Below are positions 15,573-24,435 of a stretch of DNA of 64,000 nt, in pieces. Both the position numbers and the translations under genes were made by a program. Source of the DNA: Pseudomonas sp. 8Z (GTDB taxonomy: Bacteria > Pseudomonadota > Gammaproteobacteria > Pseudomonadales > Pseudomonadaceae); assembly GCF_902506535.1 (NCBI RefSeq), contig NZ_LR733827.1:1266199-1330198 (forward strand), in the 5' to 3' direction. Under the pieces are notes generated by a model. It did not search any database. It was not told the origin of the DNA and was given only the letters and a program-made list of their open reading frames with translations. Every line of letters starts with the position of its first letter. The stretch's first letter is position 1.

Positions 15573-16826
15573 ATGAGTCGATTGAACAAGGAATTGGGCC
15601 TGCTGCAGGGCGTCGCCCTGCTCAGCACCTCGCTGCTCGGCACCGGCATCTTCGTGGTACCGGCACTGGCCGCCACGGCAGCGGGTGAAACGTCGCTATG
15701 GGCCTGGATGATCCTCATTGCCCTGGTGCTGCCCGTGGCCTTCACCTTCGCCCAGTTGGGCAAGCGCTTTCCCCATGCTGGCGGCGCACCGCATCTGATC
15801 GGCCGCGCCTTCGGTCTGCGCATGGAGAGTGTCAGCGCCCTGCTGTTTCTCGCCGTGCTGCCCGTTGGTTTGCCTGCGGCGCTGCATATCGCCAGCGGCT
15901 TCTGGCTGGCGCTGTTCGACCTCGACCGCACAGGTTTGCTGATCATCGAACTGGCCACGTTGGGCGCCATCCTTCTGCTCGGCCAGCGCCCGCCGAAAGC
16001 TTCGGGCTTGCTGCAGGGGCTGATCGCCGTGGCCATCGTCGCCAGCGTGGCGCTGATCTGGTGGATGGGCGATCTACCGCGTGCCAGTCAACCACTGCTG
16101 CCATCGATAGACGGCCAGTGGCATCTGCTGCCGATGGCGCTGGGGGTGATGTTCTGGTGCTTCGTCGGCATTGAAGCCTTCACTCACCTGGGCGAGGAAT
16201 TCAAACACCCGGAGCGGGATTTCCCTCTGGCGCTGCTGCTCGGTGTGCTGCTGGCCGGTCTGGTGTACTGGGCCTGTTCGGTGGCGGTGCTGAGTTTCGC
16301 CACCTACGGCAATGTGCACAGCGACACCACCGCCCTGCCCCGCCTGTTCGAACAACTGCTGGGCGAGCGCGCTCGTGTACTGGTGGCGGTGCTCGGTTAC
16401 CTGGCCTGCTTCGCCTCGATGAACGTGTATATCCAGGGCTTCGCCAGGCTGATCTGGAGCCTGGCCGAGGAAGGCCGCCTACCCGCGACACTGGCCGTGC
16501 GCAACCGCCAAGGCGTGCCCGGCAAGGCACTGCTGCTGGTGGTGATCGCTTGCGCACTGTGCGCCGTGCTGTCGGCCACCTTGCAATTGTCAGTGGATGA
16601 CCTGATTCGCTACGCCAACGGCAACTTCGTGCTGATCTACCTGCTCAGCATGGCCGCTGGCTGGGTGTTGTTGCGCGGCGTCTGGCGCCTGCTGGCCGGG
16701 CTCAGTGCGCTGCTCTGTGCCGCCGTGCTGGCCATGCTTGGCAGTGATGCGTTGTATGCCGTGGCGCTGCTCGGCGCCTTGCTGCTGATCGATCATCTGC
16801 GCGCCAGGCACAGGGCGCTGGCGTAA
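15573..16826 (+). CDS. yjeH: Amino-acid exporter of the APC family, YjeH-like
   Basis: This is a 417-residue inner-membrane protein with about 12 transmembrane helices. The first helix carries the APC glycine motif LLGTGIFVVPALAA, and a conserved FVGIEAFTHLGEEFKHPERD lies in helix 6. It resembles E. coli YjeH, which exports methionine and branched-chain amino acids. The divergent Lrp-type gene probably regulates it. The exact substrate is not readable from sequence. Confidence 0.85.
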   Translation: MSRLNKELGLLQGVALLSTSLLGTGIFVVPALAATAAGETSLWAWMILIALVLPVAFTFAQLGKRFPHAGGAPHLIGRAFGLRMESVSALLFLAVLPVGLPAALHIASGFWLALFDLDRTGLLIIELATLGAILLLGQRPPKASGLLQGLIAVAIVASVALIWWMGDLPRASQPLLPSIDGQWHLLPMALGVMFWCFVGIEAFTHLGEEFKHPERDFPLALLLGVLLAGLVYWACSVAVLSFATYGNVHSDTTALPRLFEQLLGERARVLVAVLGYLACFASMNVYIQGFARLIWSLAEEGRLPATLAVRNRQGVPGKALLLVVIACALCAVLSATLQLSVDDLIRYANGNFVLIYLLSMAAGWVLLRGVWRLLAGLSALLCAAVLAMLGSDALYAVALLGALLLIDHLRARHRALA

Positions 16827-16846
16827 CGATCTTTGCTGCAAGCCTG

Positions 16847-16877
16847 GTGGTGGATGAAAGAGTGCCATCCACCCTAC
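16847..16877. repeat. Partial REP-like repeat (GGTGGATG...CATCCACC family)
   Basis: GGTGGATGAAAGAGTGCCAT followed by CCACCCTACG forms a short imperfect hairpin. The same family occurs near 18260, 25268 and 54548. Confidence 0.6.
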
Positions 16878-16937
16878 GGATGACCTGGAGGCGCGCGGGG
16901 TTCTATCCTTGCATGGAACCCGCCGAAAGGAAGCCTC

Positions 16938-18263
16938 ATGCGCCGCGTACTCAATGACCTGAAAATCATGATCCTGGCCAACCTGTGGATCGTCCCGGTG
17001 GTGGCCGGCCTGGTCTGGGCGCTGTTCCAGTTCGTCGCACCGCCACCGCCGATGAGCGCCAGCATGGCCACCGGCGCCCAGGGTGGCGCCTATCAGCAGT
17101 TCGCCGCACGTCTCAAGGAGGAGCTGGCCAAGGAGGGTTTCGAGCTGACACTGGTACCGACCTCTGGCTCACGCGACAACCTGCAGCGCCTGCTGGCCAA
17201 GAAACCGGAGGTGCAGATCGCCCTGGTACAGAGTGGCCTGGAACGTCAGTTGACGCCCGACGAACAACGCCAGTTGCAGAGCCTGGGAGCGATCTATCAG
17301 GAGCCGCTGTGGTTGTTCTATCGCCGTGGCGTGAATCTGGATCGCATCGCCGATCTGCTGCCGCTGCGCCTTGGTCTCGGCGGCGAAGGCAGCGGTACGC
17401 GTGCCGCCAGTGATGCCATTCTCGGCGCCAACGCCATCGACCCGGAGCAATATCCCGCCACCTGGCAGAACCTCGGCGGCGGCAAGGCCGCTCGTGCACT
17501 AATGGCTGGCGAGCTGGACGCCGCCTTCTTCGTCGGCCCGGCGGAAAATGCTCTGGTGCAACAACTGGCGGCCAACCCGGACATCGCCCTGGCGCACTTT
17601 CGCCGCGCCGCCGCCTACGAGGCGCGCCTGCCCTTCTTCAATCAGGTGAAGGTCGGCGAAGGCCTGCTGGATCTGGCCAGCAATGCGCCGGATCGCGACA
17701 TCGTCACCCTGGCCCCGGTGGCCACCCTGGTGGTCAACGACAACTTCAACCCCGGCTTGGTGCCGCTGTTTCTCGACGCCAGCCGCGCGGTGATGAAGAA
17801 CGGCACGCTGCTCGACACCGCTGGTGCCTACCCCAGCGCCGAACCGCGCACCTTCGAGTTGCACAAGGATGCCGAGCATTACTACGCCAAGGGCCTGCCG
17901 ATCCTGCAGCGCTACCTGCCGTTTCGCATCGCCTCGCTGGCCGATCGCTACATCATCCTGCTGATCCCTCTGATCGTGGTGATGATCCCGCTGTTCAAGG
18001 CCGTCGGGCCGATCTACCAGTGGCGCATCCGCGCGCGCATCTACCGCTGGTACAAGTACCTGCGCGAGATCGACCGCAAACTGCACGCTGGCTCCCTGCC
18101 GGACGAGCTGGACAGCGAGATCGAGCGCCTGGAGCAGATGGAAGACGAACTGGCAGCGGTGGAAGTGCCGCTGTCGTACTCCAACCAGTTGTACGAGCTG
18201 CACCTGCACGTGCGCTATGTGATCGAACGCTTGCGGGCGCTGCAGCAGCGCCGCCAACTGTAG
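16938..18263 (+). CDS. TAXI-family (TRAP-associated) solute-binding protein, membrane-anchored
   Basis: This is a 441-residue protein. An N-terminal membrane helix (ILANLWIVPVVAGLVWALF, about 12-32) precedes a TAXI-type binding domain (SMATGAQGGAYQQFAARLKE, then LVPTSGSRDNLQRLL, and LRLGLGGEGSGTRAASDAIL). A second membrane helix near residues 335-353 (YIILLIPLIVVMIPLF) and a charged cytoplasmic tail with a possible coiled coil follow. Free TAXI proteins lack the second helix and tail, so this anchored form may act as a sensor or scaffold rather than a TRAP importer partner; no TRAP permease gene is next to it. AAAGGAAG precedes the ATG. The stop codon lies inside a REP-like repeat. Confidence 0.82.
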   Translation: MRRVLNDLKIMILANLWIVPVVAGLVWALFQFVAPPPPMSASMATGAQGGAYQQFAARLKEELAKEGFELTLVPTSGSRDNLQRLLAKKPEVQIALVQSGLERQLTPDEQRQLQSLGAIYQEPLWLFYRRGVNLDRIADLLPLRLGLGGEGSGTRAASDAILGANAIDPEQYPATWQNLGGGKAARALMAGELDAAFFVGPAENALVQQLAANPDIALAHFRRAAAYEARLPFFNQVKVGEGLLDLASNAPDRDIVTLAPVATLVVNDNFNPGLVPLFLDASRAVMKNGTLLDTAGAYPSAEPRTFELHKDAEHYYAKGLPILQRYLPFRIASLADRYIILLIPLIVVMIPLFKAVGPIYQWRIRARIYRWYKYLREIDRKLHAGSLPDELDSEIERLEQMEDELAAVEVPLSYSNQLYELHLHVRYVIERLRALQQRRQL

Positions 18264-18345
18264 GGTGGACATCGCTTTTGATGCCCACCGATGCGCAGGT
18301 TCTGCTGCCCAAGCGGTGGATGAAAAAGCGTCATCCACCCTACGC
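18260..18345. repeat. REP-like inverted repeat
   Basis: GTAGGGTGGAC at the start pairs with GTCATCCACCCTACGC at the end, with internal complementary pieces. The left end supplies the TAG stop of the TAXI gene. Confidence 0.75.
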
Positions 18346-18374
18346 AACTGCAGCAGCGCCGAGGTAGAAGATCT

Positions 18375-18437
18375 GTCGCGGCTAAAGCCCCTCCCACGGG
18401 GATTCCTGATAGTTGTGGGAGGGGCTTTAGCCGCGAC
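18375..18437. repeat. Perfect inverted repeat (CGCGGCTAAAGCCCCTCCCA family)
   Basis: The 23-base left arm (18375-18397, beginning GTCGCGGCTAAAGCCCCTCC) is exactly mirrored by the right arm at 18415-18437. The same unit recurs at 25354-25440. Confidence 0.88.
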
Positions 18438-18531
18438 TTGCTTCGCCCCTGGCCCGATGCATCCATACCAGAATCCATGACCCGCTTCGGGTAAACTTCG
18501 CCCTTCGTTTCATTTGCCCATCGAGACCGCC

Positions 18532-19539
18532 ATGCCGATCCGTCACTGCATCGTCCACCTGATCGACAAGAAGCCCGACGGCAGCCCTGCCGTGCTGCAC
18601 GCCCGCGACAGCGAGCTGGCCACCTCGCAAGCCATGGAAAACCTGCTGGCCGACCTCAACGAGAGCTACAACGCCAAGCAGGGCAAGGCCTGGGGCCTGT
18701 TCCACGAGGAATCCGGCGCCTACCCCTTCAGCGGCTGGCTCAAGGCCTATCTCGATGGCGAGCAGGACTTCACCGCCTTCAGCCGCCAGACCGTCGAGCA
18801 CCTGCAGAAGCTGATGGAAGAGTCCAACCTGTCCACCGGCGGCCACGTGCTGCTGGCCCACTACCAGCAAGGCATGACCGACTACCTGGCCATCGCCCTG
18901 CTGCATCACAGCGAAGGCGTGGCCGTGACCGACGCGCTGGACGTGACCCCGGCCAAGCACCTCGACCTCGGCCAACTGCACCTGGCCGCGCGCATCAATA
19001 TCAGCGAGTGGCAGAACAACAAGCAGTCCAAGCAGTACATCTCCTTTATCAAGGGCAAGAACGGCAAGAAGGTTTCGGACTACTTCCGTGACTTCATCGG
19101 CTGCCAGGAAGGCGTTGACGGGCCGGGCGAGACGCGCACCCTGCTCAAGGCCTTCAGCGATTTCGTCGAAAGCGAAGACCTGCCCGAAGAGCAGGCGCGT
19201 GAGAAGACCAAAACCCTGGTCGGCTACGCCACCAGCCAGGCCAAAATGGGTGAGCCAATCACCCTCGACGAGCTGTCCGGGCTGATCGACGAAGACCGCC
19301 CACGCGCCTTCTACGAGCACATCCGCAACAAGGATTACGGCATGGCCCCGGAATTTCCGGCGGACAAGCGCACGCTAAGCCAGTTCCAGCGCTTCACCGG
19401 GCGCGCCGAAGGCCTGTCGATCAGTTTCGAGGCACACCTGCTGGGCTCCAAGGTCGAGTACGACGAGGGCCGCGACATGCTGATCATTCGCCAGTTGCCG
19501 ACCCAACTGAAAGATCAGCTCAAGCGGCGCCAGGATTGA
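18532..19539 (+). CDS. ndpA: Nucleoid-associated protein NdpA/YejK
   Basis: This is a 335-residue cytoplasmic protein of the YejK/NdpA (37-kDa nucleoid-associated) family, as its overall sequence shows: it starts MPIRHCIVHLIDKKPDGSPA, has the conserved middle QYISFIKGKNGKKVSDYFRD, then FIGCQEGVDGPGETRTLLKA, and ends IIRQLPTQLKDQLKRR. I used the ATG at 18532; an upstream in-frame ATG at 18514 would add six residues. It stands alone between repeat-rich gaps. Confidence 0.92.
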   Translation: MPIRHCIVHLIDKKPDGSPAVLHARDSELATSQAMENLLADLNESYNAKQGKAWGLFHEESGAYPFSGWLKAYLDGEQDFTAFSRQTVEHLQKLMEESNLSTGGHVLLAHYQQGMTDYLAIALLHHSEGVAVTDALDVTPAKHLDLGQLHLAARINISEWQNNKQSKQYISFIKGKNGKKVSDYFRDFIGCQEGVDGPGETRTLLKAFSDFVESEDLPEEQAREKTKTLVGYATSQAKMGEPITLDELSGLIDEDRPRAFYEHIRNKDYGMAPEFPADKRTLSQFQRFTGRAEGLSISFEAHLLGSKVEYDEGRDMLIIRQLPTQLKDQLKRRQD

Positions 19540-19550
19540 TGCCTGTTGTT

Positions 19551-19670
19551 GTAGGGTAGGCCGGGCGATCCGCTTTGTTCTTGTAGGGTGGGCTTTAGCC
19601 CACCGAAGAGGGTGCCCGGCTTTCCTTACGAGGCAGAGATCGTTTTTGGTGGGCTAAAGCCCACCCTACG
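19551..19670. repeat. REP-like inverted repeat cluster (GTAGGGTGGGC family)
   Basis: GTAGGGTAGGCCGGGCG, then GTAGGGTGGGCTTTAGCCCA, then GGTGGGCTAAAGCCCACCCT. The second and third units are inverted copies of each other. Confidence 0.8.
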
Positions 19671-19742
19671 GGCGGATATGGCGACTTGGCCTGGCGCGGT
19701 TTACGCTGACATGACCGCGCTATCACTCAAGGACGCGCAACC

Positions 19743-20063
19743 ATGAAGACGATTATGCTGCTGCTCGCCGCCCTGGCTCTGTGGCAGAACTGGGGCAAGA
19801 TCGACCGCTGGCTGAACCCACCACAAGCCAGCAGCGCCAGCGGCGAGATCGTCCTCTATGCCACCAGTTGGTGTGGCTACTGCGCCAAGACCCGCGAGCT
19901 GCTGCAGAGTGACGGCATCGCCTATCGCGAAGTGGATATCGAGAACGATGCCGTTGGTCGGCGCCAGTACGATGCCATCGGTGGGCGTGGCATCCCAGTG
20001 CTGGACATGCGCGGCCAGATCATCCAAGGCTACAACCCGACAGCGATTCGCGCGGCTTACTGA
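19743..20063 (+). CDS. Membrane-anchored glutaredoxin-family protein
   Basis: This is a 106-residue protein. Residues 2-18 are hydrophobic and could be a signal anchor. The glutaredoxin fold follows, with the active-site CGYC at residues 44-47 (YATSWCGYCAKTRELLQ) and the cis-proline segment GGRGIPVLDMRG. It is probably a disulfide or mixed-disulfide reductase facing the periplasm if the N-terminus anchors it, or cytoplasmic otherwise. AAGGACG precedes the ATG. Confidence 0.85.
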   Translation: MKTIMLLLAALALWQNWGKIDRWLNPPQASSASGEIVLYATSWCGYCAKTRELLQSDGIAYREVDIENDAVGRRQYDAIGGRGIPVLDMRGQIIQGYNPTAIRAAY

Positions 20064-20090
20064 CGACGCCCCGGCATACGAGGCGAGCGG

Positions 20091-21149
20091 CTAAACCTCG
20101 TCGCGCCGCCACTGCCGAGGGCTGACGCCGAACCAGCGGCGGAAGGCGCGCGAGAAGGCGCTGGTTTCCGAGTAGCCCAGCAACGGCGCCAGCTCGGTAA
20201 TAGATAGCTTCTGCCGCAGGTAATGCAGCGCCAATTCTCGGCGCACATCATCGACCAAGCCGGAGAAACTCAACCCCTGCTCACGCAAGCGGCGCTGCAA
20301 TGTGGCGCCGCTCAGATCCAGCGCCACAGCAATCGCCTCCAGGCTCGGCTCGCCCTCCAGCAGGGCGGCGTGCACCAGACCACGCGCCTGCTCGACCACG
20401 TCGCGAATCTGCAGGCGCTGTGCACCGAGGCGGCGAATGGCGTCCTGCATCACCATCAGTAACATCGGGTCGGCATCGGTCATCACCTGGCCGACCAGGT
20501 CACGCTTGGGAATCAGCATGGCGTTGCAGGGCTGGTTGAACTGTACCGGCGCATCGAACAGACGCTGGTGTTCCTGCCAAGCATCAGGGCGAGCGTGCTC
20601 GAAGTAAACCGCACGCGGCGCCCAGTGCGGCCCAAGCTGATGGCGCATCAGGTTGAGCAACATGCCCATGGTCAACTCGGCGTCCTGGCGCTTGCCAATA
20701 ATCGCCGCATGCTCGACGCGATAATCGAAGCGGTAACACTCGCCAGCATCCACCAGACGGATCAGGGTGTCGTGCTGGTGCAACGGGAACGCCCCGGCGA
20801 AATTGCGCAGCGCCTCTTCCAGCGTTGCCGAGCACAGCCCGATATAACCGAGCAGCCCCAGCGCCTGCGGACGAAATTGCTGGCCGTAGTACAGCCCGAA
20901 GTTGTCACAGCCCGATTGTGCAGCCGCCTCCTCCAACACTCGGCAGTAACTGCCCAGGCCCAGGCTCAGAGTCGGGTGGCGCATCAGTTCGGGGTCGATA
21001 CCAGACACCCCGAAGATCCGGTCGACGTCACCGCCGTGTCGACTGATGAAGCCGTCCAAACCGCTGGCAGCAGCCGAGAGCACGCCCAGGTTGCCGCTGG
21101 CACTGAGCAGGTCGGGAACGGGGCTGGCGAAACGGGTGGCGTGAAACAT
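20091..21149 (-). CDS. AraC-family transcriptional regulator (OruR/ArgR-like N-terminal domain)
   Basis: This is a 352-residue protein. An N-terminal arabinose-binding-like domain typical of pseudomonad metabolic AraC regulators (LDGFISRHGGDVDRIF, then LGYIGLCSATLEEALRNF) is followed by a C-terminal double helix-turn-helix (EAIAVALDLSGATLQRRLRE, then ITELAPLLGYSETSAFSRAF and RRWFGVSPRQWR). I used the ATG at 21149; longer readings extend into the control region. It is divergent from the ethanolamine permease-eutBC operon with a 433-base gap and likely activates it. In P. aeruginosa the ethanolamine genes are, as I recall, under a sigma-54 activator instead. Confidence 0.87.
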   Translation of the reverse strand: MFHATRFASPVPDLLSASGNLGVLSAAASGLDGFISRHGGDVDRIFGVSGIDPELMRHPTLSLGLGSYCRVLEEAAAQSGCDNFGLYYGQQFRPQALGLLGYIGLCSATLEEALRNFAGAFPLHQHDTLIRLVDAGECYRFDYRVEHAAIIGKRQDAELTMGMLLNLMRHQLGPHWAPRAVYFEHARPDAWQEHQRLFDAPVQFNQPCNAMLIPKRDLVGQVMTDADPMLLMVMQDAIRRLGAQRLQIRDVVEQARGLVHAALLEGEPSLEAIAVALDLSGATLQRRLREQGLSFSGLVDDVRRELALHYLRQKLSITELAPLLGYSETSAFSRAFRRWFGVSPRQWRRDEV

Positions 21150-21459
21150 TGCGTAACAACCGCTGCGAGATTGCCAGGGGTAAAGCAAATCCTGTGCCTT
21201 GCATCCCTCGTGTCTGGCGACGACCACTCCACTGACTCGCTCATCAGAGCGCCGCAGATTTGGCCACAGGCTACAGGTGTTGCGGCACGGCCTTCGCATC
21301 AGCCACAGAGCGTATTTTTTATGTGCACTGACACAGGGCACACGGCCCATCACAGCGGCCATTTAACGGCCATGCGTCGGCCTGACGGGGCTTGGCGACA
21401 TGGACGATGCAGCTCAAAGCAGTATTTTGGTGCGCCAGTGGCTCGCATTTGGGGCAACA

Positions 21460-21510
21460 GTCCGACTTGACCCTGCAGAGCAATCGACGTGTTGCCAGGT
21501 CAAGTCAGAC
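21460..21510. promoter_or_regulatory. Candidate operator: 13-bp inverted repeat between the AraC regulator and the ethanolamine operon
   Basis: GTCCGACTTGACC at 21460-21472 is mirrored by GGTCAAGTCAGAC at 21498-21510, with one mismatch and 25 bases between the arms. It lies 73-123 bases upstream of the permease start, a reasonable place for activator binding. The rest of the 21150-21582 gap shows no gene and no clear sigma-54 site. Confidence 0.55.
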
Positions 21511-21582
21511 CGGTTACGTCTGGTTACTCTCGATTTACACATTGGCTTGACGCACTGCCGTTTCCACTTCGAGGGCGCATTG

Positions 21583-22947
21583 ATGACCGCATCACAACTG
21601 AAACCGACTCTGGGGACCCTGCATTTGTGGGGGATCGCCGTGGGCCTGGTGATTTCCGGGGAATACTTCGGCTGGAGTTACGGCTGGGGCGTGGCCGGTA
21701 CGCTGGGCTTTCTCGTCACCACACTGCTGGTGGCGGTGATGTACACCTGCTTCATCTTCAGCTTCACCGAGCTGACCACCGCCATTCCTCATGCGGGCGG
21801 CCCGTTCGCTTACAGCCTGCGCGCCTTCGGCCCCACCGGCGGGATCATCGCCGGGCTGGCCACGTTGATCGAGTTCGTCTTCGCGCCACCGGCGATCGCC
21901 ATGGCCATCGGCTCGTATCTCAACGTGCAGTATCCGGGGCTCGATCCCAAGCTTGCGGCGGTCGGGGCTTACATCATCTTCATGGGCCTGAACATCCTTG
22001 GAGTGAGCATCGCCGCCACCTTCGAACTGGTAGTCACCGTGCTGGCAGTAGCCGAGCTGCTGGTGTTCATGGGTGTGGTCGCACCGGGCTTCAGCTTCAG
22101 CAACTTCGTGCTCGATGGCTGGGCCGGTAGCAACGTCTTCGACAGCGCAGCGGTGTCCGGCATCTTCGCCGCCATCCCGTTCGCCATCTGGTTTTTCCTG
22201 GCGATCGAAGGCGCCGCCATGGCCGCCGAGGAAGCCAAGGATCCCAAGCGCACCATTCCCCGAGCCTACATCGCCGGCATCCTGACCTTAGTAACCCTGG
22301 CGCTCGGCGTGATGATCTTCGCCGGTGGTGTGGGCAACTGGAAGGAGCTGTCGAACATCAACGACCCACTGCCGCAAGCCATGAAAGCTGTGGTCGGCAG
22401 CGACTCGAACTGGATGCACATGCTGGTGTGGATCGGCCTGTTCGGCCTGGTGGCCAGCTTCCACGGCATCATCCTCGGCTACTCGCGCCAGTTCTTCGCC
22501 CTCGCCCGCGCCGGTTACCTGCCCAAGGGCCTGGCCAAGCTCAACCGTTTCCAGACGCCGCATCGCGCGATCATCGCCGGTGGTGTGGTCGGCATCGCCG
22601 CAGTATTCAGCGACGGCGTGATCAACCTGCAAGGCATGAGCCTGACTGCCGCGATGATCACCATGGCCGTGTTCGGCGCCATCGTCATGTACATCATGAG
22701 CATGCTCAGCCTGTTCAAGCTGCGTCGCAGCGAGCCGAACCTGGCCCGCAGCTTCCGCGCGCCCGGCTACCCGGTGGTGCCTGCCATCGCCCTGGCCATC
22801 GCGGTGCTGTGCCTGGTTGCGATGATCTGGTTCAACGGTGTACTGGCGCTGATTTTCCTGGGGCTGATGGCCATTGGTTATGTGTACTTCCTGTGCACCG
22901 CCGAACAGCGTGAGGCCGCAGCGGCCTCGCTGGCCAACCCGACCTGA
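21583..22947 (+). CDS. eat: Ethanolamine permease (APC family)
   Basis: This is a 454-residue inner-membrane transporter with about 12 helices, near-colinear with the Eat/EutP ethanolamine permease family (GLVISGEYFGWSYGWGVAGT, FTELTTAIPHAGGPFAYSLR, FFLAIEGAAMAAEEAKDPKR). It imports ethanolamine for use as carbon and nitrogen source. The ATG at 21583 is preferred because the hydrophobic family N-terminus begins there. It is followed after 78 bases by eutB and eutC, which use its substrate. Confidence 0.93.
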   Translation: MTASQLKPTLGTLHLWGIAVGLVISGEYFGWSYGWGVAGTLGFLVTTLLVAVMYTCFIFSFTELTTAIPHAGGPFAYSLRAFGPTGGIIAGLATLIEFVFAPPAIAMAIGSYLNVQYPGLDPKLAAVGAYIIFMGLNILGVSIAATFELVVTVLAVAELLVFMGVVAPGFSFSNFVLDGWAGSNVFDSAAVSGIFAAIPFAIWFFLAIEGAAMAAEEAKDPKRTIPRAYIAGILTLVTLALGVMIFAGGVGNWKELSNINDPLPQAMKAVVGSDSNWMHMLVWIGLFGLVASFHGIILGYSRQFFALARAGYLPKGLAKLNRFQTPHRAIIAGGVVGIAAVFSDGVINLQGMSLTAAMITMAVFGAIVMYIMSMLSLFKLRRSEPNLARSFRAPGYPVVPAIALAIAVLCLVAMIWFNGVLALIFLGLMAIGYVYFLCTAEQREAAAASLANPT

Positions 22948-23025
22948 TACTCTGACCAGCCGGGCATGGCGTGCAGTCGCCATGCCCGGCGCCGTATTTT
23001 TAATAGCTGCACGAGGAGTCAGCCG

Positions 23026-24420
23026 ATGGCCGGATTCACTCACAGCGTCGGGCTACAGACCTGGCGCTTCGACACCCTGCGCGAGCTGATGGCCAAGGCC
23101 ACGCCCGCCCGCTCTGGCGATTACCTGGCCGGTGTCGCCGCCAGCAGCGACGCCGAGCGCGCCGCCGCGCAGATGGCCCTGGCCGAGGTGCCGCTCAAGC
23201 ACTTTTTGCAGGAGGCGCTGATTCCCTACGAGAGTGACGAAGTCACCCGCCTGATTATCGACACTCATGATGCCGCCGCCTTCGCCCCGGTCAGCCACCT
23301 GACCGTGGGCAGCTTTCGCGACTGGCTGCTCAGCGACGCCGCCAACGAAGCCAGCCTCAAGGCCCTGGCGCCTGGACTGACGCCGGAGATGGTCGCGGCA
23401 GTATCGAAAATCATGCGGATTCAGGATCTGGTTCTGGTGGCGCAGAAGACCCGCGTGGTCACTCGCTTTCGCAATACCCAGGGGCTGCGCGGGCGCATGT
23501 CCACCCGCCTGCAACCCAACCATCCCACCGACGACCCAGCCGGCATCGCCGCCAGCGTGGTCGACGGCCTGCTCTACGGCAACGGCGATGCCATGATCGG
23601 CATTAACCCGGCCACCGACAGCATGAGCGCGGTGTGCACCCTGCTGGAAATGCTCGATGCGGTGATCCAGCGCTACGAGATCCCCACCCAGTCATGCGTA
23701 CTGACCCATGTGACCAGCTCGATTGCCGCCATCGAACGTGGCGCGCCGCTGGATCTGGTGTTCCAGTCCATCGCCGGTACCGAGGCGGCCAACGCCAGCT
23801 TCGGCGTCAGCCTCAAGGTGCTGCAGGAAGGTTACGAGGCTGGCCTGAGCCTCAAGCGCGGCACGCTCGGCAACAACCTGATGTACTTCGAAACCGGCCA
23901 GGGCAGCGCGCTGTCGGCCAACGCCAACCATGGCGTCGACCAGCAGACCTGTGAAACCCGCGCCTACGCCGTGGCCCGGCATTTCAACCCGTTTCTGGTC
24001 AACACCGTGGTCGGCTTCATCGGCCCCGAGTACCTGTACAACGGCAAGCAGATCATCCGCGCCGGATTGGAAGACCACTTCTGCGGCAAGCTGCTCGGCG
24101 TGCCGATGGGCTGCGACATCTGCTACACCAACCATGCCGAAGCCGACCAGGACGACATGGACACCCTGCTGACCCTACTCGGCGCGGCCGGCATCAACTT
24201 CATCATGGGCATTCCCGGCTCCGACGACGTGATGCTCAACTACCAGACCACCTCGTTCCACGATGCGCTCTACGCACGCAAGGTGCTCGGCCTGCACGCC
24301 GCGCCGGAGTTCGAGGCCTGGCTGGCGCGCATGGGCATCTTCCAGCAACAGGGCGGGCAACTGCGCATGGGCGATGAGCTGCCACCGGCGTTCCGCAAAG
24401 CCCTGGCACAGTTGGCCTGA
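23026..24420 (+). CDS. eutB: Ethanolamine ammonia-lyase large subunit
   Basis: This is the 464-residue catalytic subunit of the adenosylcobalamin-dependent lyase that turns ethanolamine into acetaldehyde and ammonia. Family signatures include LQPNHPTDDPAGIAASVVDG, GNGDAMIGINPATDS, LTHVTSSIAAIERGAP and CDICYTNHAEADQDDMD. The ATG at 23026 is preceded by CGAGGAG. It is separated from eutC by 15 bases. No microcompartment genes accompany it, so this is the simple catabolic version. B12 is required. Confidence 0.96.
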   Translation: MAGFTHSVGLQTWRFDTLRELMAKATPARSGDYLAGVAASSDAERAAAQMALAEVPLKHFLQEALIPYESDEVTRLIIDTHDAAAFAPVSHLTVGSFRDWLLSDAANEASLKALAPGLTPEMVAAVSKIMRIQDLVLVAQKTRVVTRFRNTQGLRGRMSTRLQPNHPTDDPAGIAASVVDGLLYGNGDAMIGINPATDSMSAVCTLLEMLDAVIQRYEIPTQSCVLTHVTSSIAAIERGAPLDLVFQSIAGTEAANASFGVSLKVLQEGYEAGLSLKRGTLGNNLMYFETGQGSALSANANHGVDQQTCETRAYAVARHFNPFLVNTVVGFIGPEYLYNGKQIIRAGLEDHFCGKLLGVPMGCDICYTNHAEADQDDMDTLLTLLGAAGINFIMGIPGSDDVMLNYQTTSFHDALYARKVLGLHAAPEFEAWLARMGIFQQQGGQLRMGDELPPAFRKALAQLA

Positions 24421-24435
24421 TAATCGGAGCACGTC

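Noticed and set aside
21541..21582. Sigma-54 promoter (TTGGCTTGACGCACTGCC) in front of the ethanolamine permease gene
   Set aside because: The GG and GC elements are one base too far apart and the -24 box is poor, so I do not call it.
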